From the NCBI RefSeq assembly GCF_901000735.1, contig NC_081545.1, positions 23,281,780 to 23,345,779 of the forward strand: a stretch of DNA of 64,000 bases, in the 5' to 3' direction. The stretch is from Corylus avellana. Its lineage: Eukaryota > Streptophyta > Magnoliopsida > Fagales > Betulaceae. Shown piece after piece: positions 33,787-45,872 of the stretch (position 1 is its first letter; each line of letters begins with the position of its first letter). A program made the position numbers and the translations under genes. Below the pieces are notes generated by a model. That model made no database searches. It had not been told where the DNA came from and saw only the letters and a program-made list of their open reading frames with translations.

Positions 33787-34199
33787 ACCCTTACCAAAAA
33801 TCAACGATTGCTTTTGATTTCACTTGACTGTAACTTGTGTTGCTCGCGGACGATTTTCTAAAGAAACTGGAGTTGCATTTGAAGCAAATTTGTTCTTCTT
33901 CTACTTTTTTTATTTTTTTCCTTTTTCTTTTGTGTAAATTACACTTTTCTCCTATAAATTATCACCCCTATATCACTGAAAATCAAAGATTTTGAAAATC
34001 AACATATAAGTCGTATTTAAGAATGCGGTTGATCAATTTTTTATTTTTTGTTTAACATTTGATACTCTTTTTTTCTATATAAAAGGATAATTTAGAAATT
34101 TTATATATTCTTAGTACCTCCAAACTTAACGACAGATTTGGACGGAGGGAGCAAATTGACACTAAAATTTCAAAATATGATCCAAGTTGCACTGAGTTC
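33787..34199. other. AT-rich intergenic DNA
   Basis: Between the 3' end of GT90 copy 4 and a copia relic. No gene or clear repeat recognised. Confidence 0.5.
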
Positions 34200-34505
34200 A
34201 AATTTATGGAGTAAGTGGTACATGGGTTCACCCAACTTGTCAATAACCAATTTTCAGCCAAAATCAAGATCATTTGCAGTGACATGGTTCTAAAAAGGGG
34301 ATCATCCATCAAACTAGTTGCGTTTCCGCTCAACAACAAAATGGAGTGGTTGAGCGCAAGAATAGACAGCTTCTCAATATGTCTTGAGCTTGCCTTTTTT
34401 CAAGCCAACTTGCTCACACATTTTTTGGGGAGATGCCATCCTAACTGCTGCTTACCTAATCAATAGAACACCCACTTCCCCACTTGTCTAGTCAATCCCC
34501 ATATG
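34200..34505 (+). mobile_element. Ty1/copia integrase relic
   Basis: A 300-bp remnant whose translation, after allowing frameshifts, follows the integrase core order: FTQLVNNQFSAKIKII, a degenerate SDNGS region, a segment near NNKMEWLSARI (normally QQNGVVERKN), then FQANLLTHFLG and LTAAYLINRTPTS-like residues. No LTR is nearby. It lies 200 bp beyond the stop codon of the ADF gene. Confidence 0.7.
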
Positions 34506-34702
34506 AGAAACATGATGATTCAAGACAAACAACCTAAAAAGCATTAATCATAACAGATGAATTCATAGGATGATATAGACTACAGGTTTAGTATAAAACC
34601 CATACAACGGAAAAGAACAAAAAATTGATGATACTTGATAGTGCTCATGAAATGTAATTTGTAAGAAGGGTTGAAAGATCAAAAGGGAAAAGTGAGAAAT
34701 AT

Positions 34703-37504
34703 TTAAAGTGCTCGCCCTTTTACAATGTCAAGGCTCATTTCACTAGGATCTGTTGCTTGTAACTCCACTTGAATGCCGTCCAGTTCCCTCTTGAATCTAT
34801 CCTTGGAGCTGGCATACACCATCTTACTTCTCACTCTTGATGTATCTGGCGACCTGAAAAAACAAGGGATTTAACTTTCACAGATGCCATTGCATCTCAT
34901 ATATATATATAATCTCCTGCATCCTTCAGCTTGGAAGCCAAACGTATATAATATTTGGCATGCATTCTCTAAACCCATTTTTGTCACTTTCCATTACTTT
35001 GGGAAGCAAAATTTGCCATGATTTTTGCTCAAAAGAATAGGAGAAGGGCTTTCATGAAAGTCATATATATATGTGGGTGCTTTTATTCTCTCTCTCTATA
35101 TATATATATTGAGGAAAAAGTAAATTACCATGCAATGAAAAAAATCTTGCTTTTCTGGCAGTTCTCTTCAGTGATGAAATCAAAATCAAAGACACAATAG
35201 CGACACTCATCAGCAGGAATAGATGCAGTGAAGTCGTCATAGGTTTCATCTGGGCTTCCGACTTTCTCCACCACCACTTCCTGATTCTCAATCTTGAAGA
35301 TAATGAACCGGTAGTTCCTCTTTGTTTTTAGTTCCAAGAACTTCAGTTTGCATTCATCACTCACAGCCATTCCAGACGCCGCATTCGCCTAATTAACCCA
35401 AACGTACACTTTTATTTTGCACATAAAATCATTATGCATAACAATCAAACGTTTGTTTCAGAGTAAAACTATATGTATATACATAAATAGTATGTGGCAA
35501 TTAGCTTGATTTGCCATATGAGCAATTAAATTAAAGGCACTTCAAAATAGCCTTCTCATTTTGATTGTGGCATTAAGAATAAGATATGAATATTTTGTCA
35601 AAAATTTAAGCATCATTGCACTTGAATGATTTTATTCCAAAATAATTAACGGAAAGTAGCTATCAGTGTTCTTTTTGGAGAATTAGAGTTCATCATGAAA
35701 AAATAATGGGAAAAATATAAAAAAGCCCCACAAACTACCAGCCGTTTTCGATTTAGCCCCTGATGTTCCAAAAGTGATAAAGTAGCCCCTCAAACTACCA
35801 AATTATTGCATTTTGGTCACTCCGTTAGTCAAAACCGTCAGTTTGGACGGAAACTGCAAAACGACGTCGTTTGTTACGGGTAAGTTACTACAATGCCCTT
35901 TTGAGAAAAATATAAAAAAGCCCCCCAAACTACCAGCCGTTTTCATTTTAGCCCCCTAATGTTTAGAAAGTGATAAAGTAGCCCCCTAACTACCAAACAG
36001 TTGCAATTTGGCTACTCCGTTAGTCATTACTGTCAAATATGATGGAAAATTCAAAACTACGTCGTTTTAACAAGGGTAAGTTACTAAAATGCCCTTTTAG
36101 GAAAAAAAATCATATTAAAACAAGCACGCTAAACGGCACCGTTTTTCTTGAAATTAGGGTTTCCTTACACTTACCAAAACGGCGCCGTTTTGATAAGTGT
36201 TAGGAATAAAAGAAAAAACCTTAAACCCCATGCAGAAAAAACCCCCAACCCCAGTTTATCTTTCTCCCCCAAACCGCCGGCCACCACGTCGTTCTATCTC
36301 CGGCAACCTTCTCCCTCAAGTGAAAAAAACGCAACACCCCTCTCTCTCTTTCTCTCAAAACCGACTGCCGCTGCCACCACCATCCATCACCACCGGCCAC
36401 ACCATCCACTAGCTACGAAGCGCCATCGAAAAATTCTTACCCATTGTAGAAATCAAACAAAAAAACCACGTTCGTAGATAAACAACACCGATCCGACAGC
36501 TATACCATGAAATACAATAAAAAGATTGAGTTATGGGTAAGATTTACAGGCTGTCGGAGATAGACGACGTGGTGGCCGGCGGTTTTGGGGAGAAAGATAA
36601 ACTGGGGTTGGGGGTTTTTTCGTGGGTCACCTGCATGGGGTCTAGGGTTTTTTCTTTTAATTCCTAACACTTACCAAAGTGGCATCATTTTGGTAAGTGT
36701 AAGGAAACCCTAATTTCAAGCAAAATGGCGCCGTTTTGCTTGCTTGTTTTAATATGATTTTTTTTTTCCAAAAATGGCATTTTGGTAACTTACCATTGCC
36801 AAAACGATGTAATTTTAAATTTTTCATCATATTTGACAGTAATGAATAACGGAGTGGCCAAATTGCAATTGTTTGGTAGTTTGGGGGCTACTTTATCACT
36901 TTCTGAATATTAGGGGGCTAAAATGAAAACGGCTGGTAGTTTGGGGGGCTTTTTTATATTTTTTCCAAAAGGGCATTGTAGTAACTTACCTGTAACAAAC
37001 GACGTTCGTTTTGCAGTTTCCGTCCAAACTGACGGTTTTGACTAACGGAGTGGCCAAAATGCAATAGTTTGGTAGTTTAGGAGGCTACTTTATCACTTTT
37101 AGAACATTAGGGGGCTAAATCGAAAACGGCTGGTAGTTTAGGGGGGCTTTTTTATATTTTTCCCAAAAATAATATATACAAGAAACAAAAATAATATAGA
37201 AAGGGACAAATCACTATTCAAATAGTTGAAACCATTAAATTGTATGTGATATAATCATAATAAAAAGACAAATTGTAAAGAAATGATGTACTGGAAAAAT
37301 CTATGAACCTGATCCAAAATTTCAAGATGTCAATGCAGAGATACGGGATGATTCATATACAACTAACTATCAACCAAATTGTTATGGCATGCCTGCCTTT
37401 TTTTCTTCAATACTTGAATTTTATTTCTAAAGTCATCTCACCCATTATAAGAAAATCATACAAAATGAAGATCAGAGAGAGAGAGAGAGAGAGAGACGTA
37501 CCAT
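34703..37504 (-). CDS. ADF: Actin-depolymerising factor (ADF/cofilin)
   Basis: Exons at 37504-37502 (the ATG alone), 35388-35129 and 34853-34703, joined by GT..AG introns, give 137 residues starting [18 protein letters not shown] and ending in IVKGRAL. An exon holding only the start codon is the usual plant ADF structure. The ADF-H fold is visible: YRFIIFKI, then [13 protein letters not shown], then the actin-binding long helix [18 protein letters not shown] and [11 protein letters not shown]. Serine 6 is the position whose phosphorylation inhibits plant ADFs. The protein severs and depolymerises F-actin in the cytoplasm. Intron 1 is 2.1 kb, mostly because of a 1.46-kb inverted-repeat insertion, and starts with a (CT)n tract right after the donor. 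W-S-P-D replaces the common W-C-P-D at the exon 2/3 junction. The gene looks intact. Confidence 0.95.
35708..37164. mobile_element. Long-inverted-repeat Mutator-like MITE (1457 bp) in ADF intron 1
   Basis: Starts GGGAAAAATAT and ends ATATTTTTCCC, flanked by the 9-bp direct repeat AAAAATAAT (35699-35707, 37165-37173), as expected of the Mutator superfamily. The arms are about 600 bp each (to about 36310 and from about 36545), so the element is almost one long palindrome. Each arm holds two tandem versions of a subunit with AAAAAGCCCC, ACTACCAGCCGTTTT and AACGACGTCG-like motifs. The ORF at 36148-36477 lies in the arm and loop, is proline-rich, and has its mirror image in the other arm; it is not a gene. 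Confidence 0.9.
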
Positions 37505-39114
37505 GTTGACCACCCCAATAAGAGACAGAAAATTTGATCAAAAATGAAGAAGAAAAAGAAGAAGAAAGGGGAGAAGGAAACAGAGAAATGGGAGAGAACA
37601 GCAGTGGGAGGGGAGAGAGAGATCCTTATTTTAGGGGATCGAGACAGTAAGAGATGAGAAAAAAGCGGGGAGGAAGAGAAATTTGAGGGAGAAAACAACG
37701 GCTGAGAATTTTCAATGCTTCAATGGCCGATCATGTCCACAACTACCACTTCGTATCGGCACGTTATGATTGCATGGCCAGCCATATAATATTCCACGAC
37801 TTCCTTTGTTCTAACATCGTCAAAATACACCATTTTTTTTTATTCACTTTCCATGGTTTTTCTTTTTTTGGAGTCATTACCAAACCATGATGTACATGTT
37901 CTAGGCTGGCACAAATCTATTGCCCAATATGGCAATACACACAGCAAACAAAATTCTAAGCCGAAATCCAACAGACTGGGCAAGCTGGCTTGGCCTATGT
38001 TGGTACAGTAATAAATACATGGGTGCGTTTAAGATTGCGATTTTGTAAGAATAATTTGTCTTCTTAAAAAATATCGTAAAACATAAGGAGTTTGGCATTA
38101 CGATTTAAAAACCACTTAAGCTAAAATAAAAAAATAAAAAAATAAAAAATAAAATCTGTGATTTTTATAAGTAGGCCAAATATGAACATGTAATGATTAA
38201 TTTGTAAGATAAGATGAGTCAAATATGAAAAACTTATTAACCCCTAACATTTATCAGTCGAAAATTCTCACAAATTATAAGACACGGAACTCTTTCAAGG
38301 CAAGTGACCCAGTCATGTTGGATAAATCTTGAATATACAATCCCGACTCCAAGAACTGTGTACCAGTTGAGTAAAAACTCAAACAGCCTATCTCATAGCA
38401 TTAACTAAACGAGTCAAACAGTCAAGCTTACCGTCCGGGCTATTATAATACTACTTTTGACTTTGTAAGATGGAAAAGATTTGCATATAAATCGTTTTTA
38501 CCAAAAACTGGCCCACTACAACCATCATCATCATCGAGAGAAAAAAATAGAACGCAAATAACAATAATCAATTCATTTCTTGCAATGCTAAACATGATCA
38601 TGTACATTAATTGCAGACTAATCTCCACTTCAGGCGATGCAGACAATCGATTCTATTGCTAATTATATTTAAAAAAAAAACACAAATGATTTATTCCTTG
38701 CCCACCACGAATTCTGCTTCAACCCTGAAATTCACTGTGCAATACATTGAGCTGCTTCCTTTTACATTCAGCCAACGCCCAAGAAAAAAAAAAAAAAAAC
38801 TAGCTCCTCTTTCTTCTGTCATAGAATACCCTCTTGAGTGAACAGGAATATGGACGAAAATAAAACAGAACGTCAAATTTATGAATAATTTCTGATTCAG
38901 ATGTTTCCAATATAAACTATTTCCCTCCACTGGGGAGTCAAAATTTGCAGCTGACTTAGCAAATAATATAAAATTTGGGCCATCCATTAAGGGATAGCAT
39001 AAAAATTAAGACACAGCCAAAATCCCATTAAGAAGAATTTAGGGGGGAAATCTCAAGACAATATCCTCTGGATTGTTGCAATCTTCCTGTGAAAAGTTCA
39101 TACAAAAAAATTTA
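37505..39114. other. Intergenic region between ADF and CCHC gene
   Basis: Includes the presumed ADF leader and promoter (purine/pyrimidine-rich 37505-37700) and the 3' flank of the zinc-knuckle gene. No further gene supported. A minus-strand ORF at 38987-38691 has no recognised domain and is crossed by a poly-A-coded phenylalanine run. Confidence 0.55.
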
Positions 39115-42100
39115 TCAAGCCACAAAATTCACAATTTTGGGCCCCTGTTTCTTCTTTGGTTTTACATGAATATCTTTTGAATCAGATGCAGAACCAACTT
39201 TTGACTCAGAGGGCTTATCTTTGTTGGCACTATATGTGTCATCAGTCAAGAAATCATCCTCAAGATCGTCGCCACTAACAAATTTGGTCACCTTTCCTCT
39301 TGGCCTTTCATCATCAACAATCGCTGGAAACACATACAATGCCAGCAAAATAACTATATCAACACACTTGGAGAACACTTCCAACCACAAGGAAATGTGG
39401 AAGTCGACTAGCTATATTTAGAAGGAGATGCATAATAAAACAGATGGAGAGGAAAAGAGGCCTTATATAATGCATGTCTGCTGAGAATGTATAAATCTAT
39501 TCCCCAAATCTGAGCCCGCTTGAGTTGACTCTAGTAGCTAGTAGATTTGGATCCAAACTACTTTTAGCCATCCAACTTTATTATTTACATCAAGTAATTC
39601 TTCAACAAATTTAAATCTATTTTAAACCAGTTTCCCTACCGAAGCACTTGCCCATACTAAGTTCAGCATTTTTTTTTTTTATCAACCTTTTAAAGGTGGT
39701 CTAGAGTTAATAAAGTACAGCATGTTTATATAAATGCCTACCAGGTTCATTCCAAATCGGGCACCGTCGAACAGAAATTTCTAATAGCCAAACATTCAAC
39801 CTATTACAACATCCAGTGTCATGTACCTAACTCCTTCACTTCCAATTAGAACTATCTGTTTCCATATATTTGAAAAAAGGGCAAAAATATGGCACATGAA
39901 ATACCTCTGGAATCACACATTTTTCTGTTCCATTCCTAACAAGTAGTGGTCAATCCTACATCATAATATATATTTTGACAAGAACCTAGTAAGATCTAAA
40001 GAGACAAGGCCCTAAAATAAGGCTTTCCAGTTTATATGGTATTGCATGAAGCGTGTGTCTGTAGCGGCTCACTTGCAGATTTTTGGTGGTGGCTTCAATC
40101 AGTAAAATGTAAGTTTTACTAGAGGGCTCATGATTGGGAGTGGATGTCTTTGCCTCGTTCTACAGACTACCATGTTTAGTTAGAACGAGACAAGAAGATG
40201 AAGATAAGCTTTGGTGGACCCCTCCAAAAGAGGGTTGTTCGATGTTACATCCTTCTACAATATCCTGGGTTGTCGTGAAGGCTTTCCTTTCCGTTGAAAG
40301 AGTATTTGGCGAACTAAAACTACTTTGAGGGTGGCTTTTTTTGTCTGGTCAGTAGTCTTAGGAAAGATACTTACTATGAACAACCTTAGGAAGCAGCATG
40401 TCATTGTGGTTGACAGGTGTTGTATATGCAAGAAGAATGAGGAGTCGGTGTTCTATCTTCTTCTCCATTGTGAGGTTGTTTGTTCCTTATGGAATGCTTT
40501 TTTCAGCCGCTTCAATCTATCTTGGGTTATGCCTAGACAAGTTGTTGACTTGCTTGATTGTTGGTGGACTACTTGTAGCACTTGGAGTACCGCTGGGTAG
40601 GAAGATTGTGCCTTCTTGCTTCTTGTGGTGTCTTTGGAGAGAAATAAATGATAGAAGTTTTGAGGACCGCGAGAGGACATTGGAGCTTATATTTCTATAC
40701 TCTATATCTTTGTATAGCGGCATTTGTACCCCTTTTAGTGCTTTATTTTCATGATTTCCTCTTCTTCTTCTTTCCTCCTAACTAGGTGCTTTCTCTTGTA
40801 TATTTTTTATGTACATGGAGGCGCCTTACACTTTTAATATACATCTTAATTACTTACAAAAAAATAAAAATAAAAAGCGCCTCACACCATACCATAACTT
40901 ATGCTAAAAACAACTCTCTATCATTCCTATTTAGTCATGAATTCACAAATAAATCCCAAAAACTTCTTACTCTTTCCAAAGACTCAAATCATTTTAAGTC
41001 TTATATATTATTAACAAACTTTTTTTTGAAAAATAAACAATTCATTGAAAAGCGCAAAGGAGCACAACCCTAGTACATAGGATGTATACAAAAGAAGGTC
41101 CCACTAAAGGCGAAAAGAAGAACAAAAAGCCACAAATTGAGGCATAGTAGAAAACTAAGGCAATTATTAACAAACTTACATAAGGTTAGGCTCTATGAGA
41201 AGTAAATCTTTCTAGTATTGTAACTTCCCATAACCAAACTTTAGTTTCATATATTTTCTTGCAAAGCCATTCTGGATGTCATTCTTTTAACATTCAAAAT
41301 TCTTAATTTTGAAATGTCTGGTGTCTATAACAATCCCCGACATAGTTACTGTATACTTGAGTCATGGTGGTGATGTGGATGATAATGAATGGTTGAACAC
41401 CATACTTATTTTTTGATATGTGAAATGTCACAATTATCTAAAAATATACCTTCTCACTACTGAGAACTCCAAGAAAAGAAATAATTTAGGAATTGGCAAT
41501 CTTAAAACTTACATGTGTTACCCGCTCCACTAGCAGCTTGGTTGCCTTTGTTAGGACAATCTTTCGCCAAGTGTGTTATACCACCGCATATTTTACAACC
41601 ACCACCCTGAGGACATAGCAAAAAATATCATATAGAGTAACATCAGGTTCAACTTACGAGGAAGTGCAGGGATGGCTCAAAACATAAATCATCTATCTCT
41701 TTGAAAGCTACTTGCTTGCCCTCAGAAGAATATGGTATTCTATGTTCTGAAAAACTCAAGCATCAAGATGATAAATCAGTAAACCTTCGGATAGATTCCA
41801 TGAGTATTCTGAGGACAATTCTTGCTCAAATGTCCGCGTTCATTACATATGAAGCAATCGGCAAATTTAGTTCCTCCTGAAATGCCAAACAGAACAAAAC
41901 AAAACAAAATGACAGAAAGTAAGAGCCAGATTACTGAACTGCACATTTGGTTGCCATCAAAGGAGGACAAAACCAGCCATTTTATTGCAAGCAGGTTGGT
42001 AAGCTTTTGTACACTTGCAACATACAACTAAAATATGTAATCTATCACTTGATTAATACACCCTATTGATGACTATCCAAATCATGCACGGTATTCAATA

Positions 42101-44956
42101 GTATTTAAGAAAGTATTATATCACTGACAAACGAAAGATAGAGAGATGAACTGTTACAAACTCGCAATAATTCTTTCATTGAGTTAGATATCTGTTACTC
42201 AAGCTGCACCGGACTAAGGCTACTTTATCATTGAATAAAGTAATTTCCAAATCAATTGTGCAGAAAAGTCTCTTGTAATACTTTTTGACCCCAAAGAATC
42301 TATATGATACTGCAAAAATTAGCATGAAGAATTCTAATAACTTTTTTTTTTTTTTTTTTTTGCACTCAGCAACTGTAAGTCTTCAAGACGATGGAATATT
42401 TTCTGCGAAGAGGGGAGACAAAGAGTCGGATTTGTCATATCAAATAAGTAATTTAATCTTAAAATGCGCAAAGGGGCGCAACCCAAGTATATAAAAAGTA
42501 TACAAGAGAGATCCCCAATTAAGGAGAAGAAGAAGAACATAAATCAAAAAATTCTAAAAATTAGAAAAGCAAGAACTGTTGTTAGCCGCCATCCAAACAT
42601 AAAGCCATAAAGTACATAATAGCTTTTAACTCTAACACCGTTCTCTCACAATCTTTGAAGCTTCAAATATTATGTCCTCTCCAAATACATCACATTAAGC
42701 ACATAGCTGCCGTCCTCTAGGCTTCTAAATTGTAGTGGCTTCCAACCTGACCACTCCAACTAACCAACAACTCTACCACCTTTTGAGACATGATCGACTC
42801 TAACCCAAAAAAGGCAAATATTCGATACTCACAATTCTTTGGCCACTTCTTAGTGGACCAAAAGATGATCTTTGGTCTCCCTACTTTTCTTACACATGCA
42901 ACACCAATTCAACACTGACATGCCTCTTTCTCGAATTATCCAAAGTTAAAATTCTTCCCTAATGCCGTCATCCAAACAAAGAAATCCACCCTCAAATGAG
43001 CCTTATTTCTCCAAATGTGCTTCCAAGAAAACAGAGAGCCAAAATGGGGCTAAACACATGATAAAAATATCTCACCTCGAACATCCACCTTCTGGAATGG
43101 ATCCAACAGGTTCTAACCTCGCCGCCTTTTGGAAGAATTCTAATACAATTGTCAGCAGCTTGTTCCTTTTCATTCCAAAATCTCATTTGAAAAGCCACTC
43201 TTAATTTCATCTCTCCAAAAGCCCATTCAAAAACACATTTATCCACAACAGTCAAAACTCCAAAATGAACTTGTTCTTAGCATGAGGATTACTAAATTGG
43301 TTAAAAGCATTCTCAATGGAAGAGCCAAATGTTACTTTTATCTAAAATGGTTCTTCAAACGTTTGAAAAACCCCTACATTGGATTAGTCAAAAGAAAATG
43401 TAAAATAGATATTTGATTGGAAGAGCTAAAAAAAAAAAAAAGCTAAATGTAGCAGCATTTTTTAAGGGAGCCATTTTATTTTTTATTGTTTTTCTCACCT
43501 GTTTTCTCTTTTTCCCAAATCTTTTCCTACTTTTTCTCTGTATGTTCTCTTTTTCCCAAAACTTTTCCCATTTTTCCTCTCACATGTTCTCTTTTTCCCA
43601 AAACTTTCCTCACTTTTAATAATATTTAAATGATATAGATAAAAATATAGCTAATCGAATGTGGATGCAATTAAAAATTCATTAGCTAAACTAGATAAAA
43701 GTAAGTTTTGGGGAGCCATTTTGCATAAAAATTTGGCTCATCCATTGGGAATGCTCTAACAAATCAATTTTTACACTGTAAGATAATGGCCTAATAATAA
43801 ATACCAAATTGACAAACTTTACCGTATGTCATGAAGTTATAAACCCACCTCTATTATAACAACACCCTCATGTTGTTTTTTTTTTTTTTTTAGACACCCT
43901 CATGTTAACTTGATGTAAATTTTGTGCCATGTGAATGTAACTAGACAAACTAACTAAAAGAAGATATCTAAAGTGGCGGTGTTAAATACATAATTCAAAG
44001 TAAAAACAACTTGTTGTGGTACAGAGTAACCAAAAGGTAGTTTACCATCTTGAATAGGTTGGCGGCACATAGCAAGGGAATGCCCAGTTTCCCCACAATT
44101 ATAGCAAAACTTCTTATCCACTGTCTCATCATCATTGTTAGGGCAATTCTTGAGACTATGCCCTCGTTGCCGACAAAGAAAACATATCTGCAAGCATCAC
44201 ATAACACAGAAACCCACCACCATAAGTTGATTTTATGCCATAAAAGACAATTTCCCTTTTTCCAATAAAACTTCAATACCACAAATCCTATTGAAAAACA
44301 GAGAAAACCCCACTAATTCGATCACAAACTGATTTATCAACGACACAATGCTATCAAAATGAAAGCTGCATGAAATGCAAACACCGTAATGCCTCGTATT
44401 AACTGCCTGGAGAAAGAAAACAGAATCCACAGTACATGCGACCACATAACGCACATATTTTTAAATTCCATAGCACTTGCAATGCAAAATCCAGAAGATA
44501 ATAAAACAGAGTTGGTGCAGAAAACCAGACCTTGTTCCTTTCCCATTGAGCTTTCTGAGGGCAAAGCTTGGCAATATGGTCTTGAGCTTTGCAAATAAAA
44601 CAGCTCTCACCAGGCTTCATCCCAGGGACTCGAAGTGGGTGTTTCTTAAACCCCTTTCTAATTGGTTTGCTTGGGTCATTGGGTGCGTTGGATTCTGTCC
44701 TTTTGCGCTTGAACTTGCTCTTCGTTTTCTTCTTCTTCCTGTCTGGGTCTTTTGGGGGCGTTGGCTCTGGCTTAGGAAAAAGTTCAGGGTTTGCTTCCCT
44801 GTACCTCTTGCGAGCTAGTCTCTGTCTTTGGCTCACCATTTTTGGACGAGACTGTGGTACTTCTGGAGGGTTGGGTTTGGGGAAGAAGGCTCTTTCGTTT
44901 CGTGATGGAACGAAAGGGTTTAAGGAGGAGCTGTGATCAGCTATGGTCGAGATCAT
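39115..44956 (-). CDS. CCHC zinc-knuckle protein, ZCCHC9-like
   Basis: Five exons (44956-44531, 44187-44046, 41876-41785, 41606-41513, 39323-39115), all with GT..AG borders and matching phases, give 320 residues from MISTIADHSSS to KKQGPKIVNFVA. The N-terminal 100 residues are basic (KKKKTKSKFKRKR), a likely nuclear or nucleolar signal. Then come five CX2CX4HX4C knuckles: CFICKAQDHIAKLC, CFLCRQRGHSLKNC, CYNCGETGHSLAMC, CFICNERGHLSKNC and CKICGGITHLAKDC, followed by an acidic/lysine tail. Order and tail resemble the eukaryotic ZCCHC9 family of nucleolar RNA-binding proteins; the RNA target is unknown here. Two introns carry LINE fragments. The first 55 bp of the coding region are copied again at 48455-48509 by a tandem duplication. 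The gene itself appears intact. Confidence 0.92.
40120..40885 (+). mobile_element. LINE (L1-type) 3' fragment in intron 4 of the CCHC gene
   Basis: Plus-strand frames encode WEWDVFASFYRLP, DKLWWTPPKEG, then RVAFFVWSVVLGKIL and CCICKKNEESVFYLLLHCEV, the zinc-binding reverse-transcriptase-associated region at the ORF2 C-terminus, and finally CFLWCLWREINDRSFED. Several frameshifts occur. It ends in an A-rich tail near 40860-40877. It is a 5'-truncated insertion opposite in direction to the host gene. Confidence 0.85.
41020..41160 (-). mobile_element. LINE 3' terminal fragment
   Basis: Contains AAAGCGCAAAGGAGCACAA and TACATAGGATGTATACAA, the reverse complement of the LINE 3' region also seen at 42460-42520. 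The minus-strand tail lies at the low-coordinate side. Only the terminal 100 bp or so survive. Confidence 0.55.
42430..43130 (-). mobile_element. LINE (L1-type) ORF2 C-terminal fragment in intron 2
   Basis: On the minus strand: WKHIWRNKAHLRVDFFVWM at about 43035-42980, then NWCCMCKKSRETKDHLLVH near 42910-42850, with in-frame stops and shifts, followed by the 3' region with TTGCGCCCCTTTGCGC. It is the same ORF2 segment as 40120-40885 but in the other orientation and more decayed. Confidence 0.78.
43131..44045. other. Intron 2 remainder of the CCHC gene, repeat-like
   Basis: Contains a pyrimidine-rich tandem tract at about 43490-43620 (TTCTCTTTTTCCCAAA-type units, about four copies) and AT-rich DNA. 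No other gene recognised. Confidence 0.5.
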
Positions 44957-45235
44957 TATAAGTTTGGAATCATACGTTTATAATTTATTGGTTGAGAAGA
45001 AGATAGTCAAATGGTGTCTTGACATTATTGGTTTAAAACGCTTCTGTGCTGCCCCACGTTTTATGCAAGCGCAACAATTACTACATTGATAATAAAAATC
45101 CCCTTCATTGTCCAATTATCTAATAATAAAAAATAAAAATAAAAACACATGAAACCTTAAATTCTACCAAATATTTATGGATCCTATAAAATGGTGATTA
45201 GGGCTGTACAAGTGTGCGTTATTCTTTCTAAGGGT

Positions 45236-45351
45236 TATTCTTTCTAAGGGGTAGTTCCATCAGTTAGAAACCACGCTTCACTTATCGAAGGTCATTAGTT
45301 CAAATCTACTCCACCCCCTCTTATGTAACATATCACAAAAAAAAAAACACC
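45236..45351 (+). mobile_element. tRNA-derived SINE, copy D
   Basis: GGTAGTTCCATCAGTTAG and GGTCATTAGTTCAAATC in the A- and B-box positions, then CCCTCTTATGTAACATATC and poly-A. Shared with unit B (48771-48885), so older than the tandem duplication. A short direct repeat of TTATTCTTTCTAAGG precedes it. Confidence 0.75.
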
Positions 45352-45463
45352 AAAAAATATGCAATTATTAACTATCTAATAACTACTAACCACATAATCA
45401 CATAATAGTTGTTATAGGTGGTTAGAAAAAATTGCTTTCATATATAATAATAATAATAATAAT

Positions 45464-45872
45464 GAGAAAAAATTACAGTTTACCCCCTCAAAGTTGACAG
45501 CGTTTTTCAATTCGAACACCAAAGTTTCAATTTTTGCAATCTTCCCCCCCAAAGTTTCAAATTTTTGCAATTTGACTAATTTTATCCAAAACTTCCCATA
45601 TTGCCCATAATTTTTATTTTTTTATTTTTTATAAAAAAAATTTAAAAAAAAAAAAATCGGGTCATCTGGTCATTTTTGCACCCCCAAATTTGTTTTCATT
45701 TTCATAAAAAATAAAAAAATAAAAAATCAGGAGCAATATAGGAATTTTGGGATGATATTGTTCGAATTGAAAAAAAAATAAAACTTTGTGGGGGTGGATT
45801 GCAAAAATTGAAACTTTATTGTTCGAATTGAAAAACGCTGTCAACTTTAGGGGGATAAATTGTAATTTTTCC
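45464..45872. mobile_element. Inverted-repeat MITE present only in unit A (about 409 bp)
   Basis: Ends GAGAAAAAATTACAG and its rough reverse complement TTGTAATTTTTCC, with inner arms sharing AAAGTTGACAGCGTTTTTC and its complement. It lies within a (TAA)n tract that hides the exact duplication. Unit B shows the empty site near 48990. Ends resemble Mutator-like MITEs. Confidence 0.8.

Noticed and set aside
36148..36477. Proline- and serine-rich ORF of 109 codons
   Set aside because: Sits in the inverted-repeat arm and loop of the Mutator-like MITE and has a mirrored counterpart; composition explains it.
38691..38987. Minus-strand ORF with a basic and hydrophobic mix
   Set aside because: Short, interrupted by a poly-A-encoded phenylalanine run, no splice partner or recognised domain.
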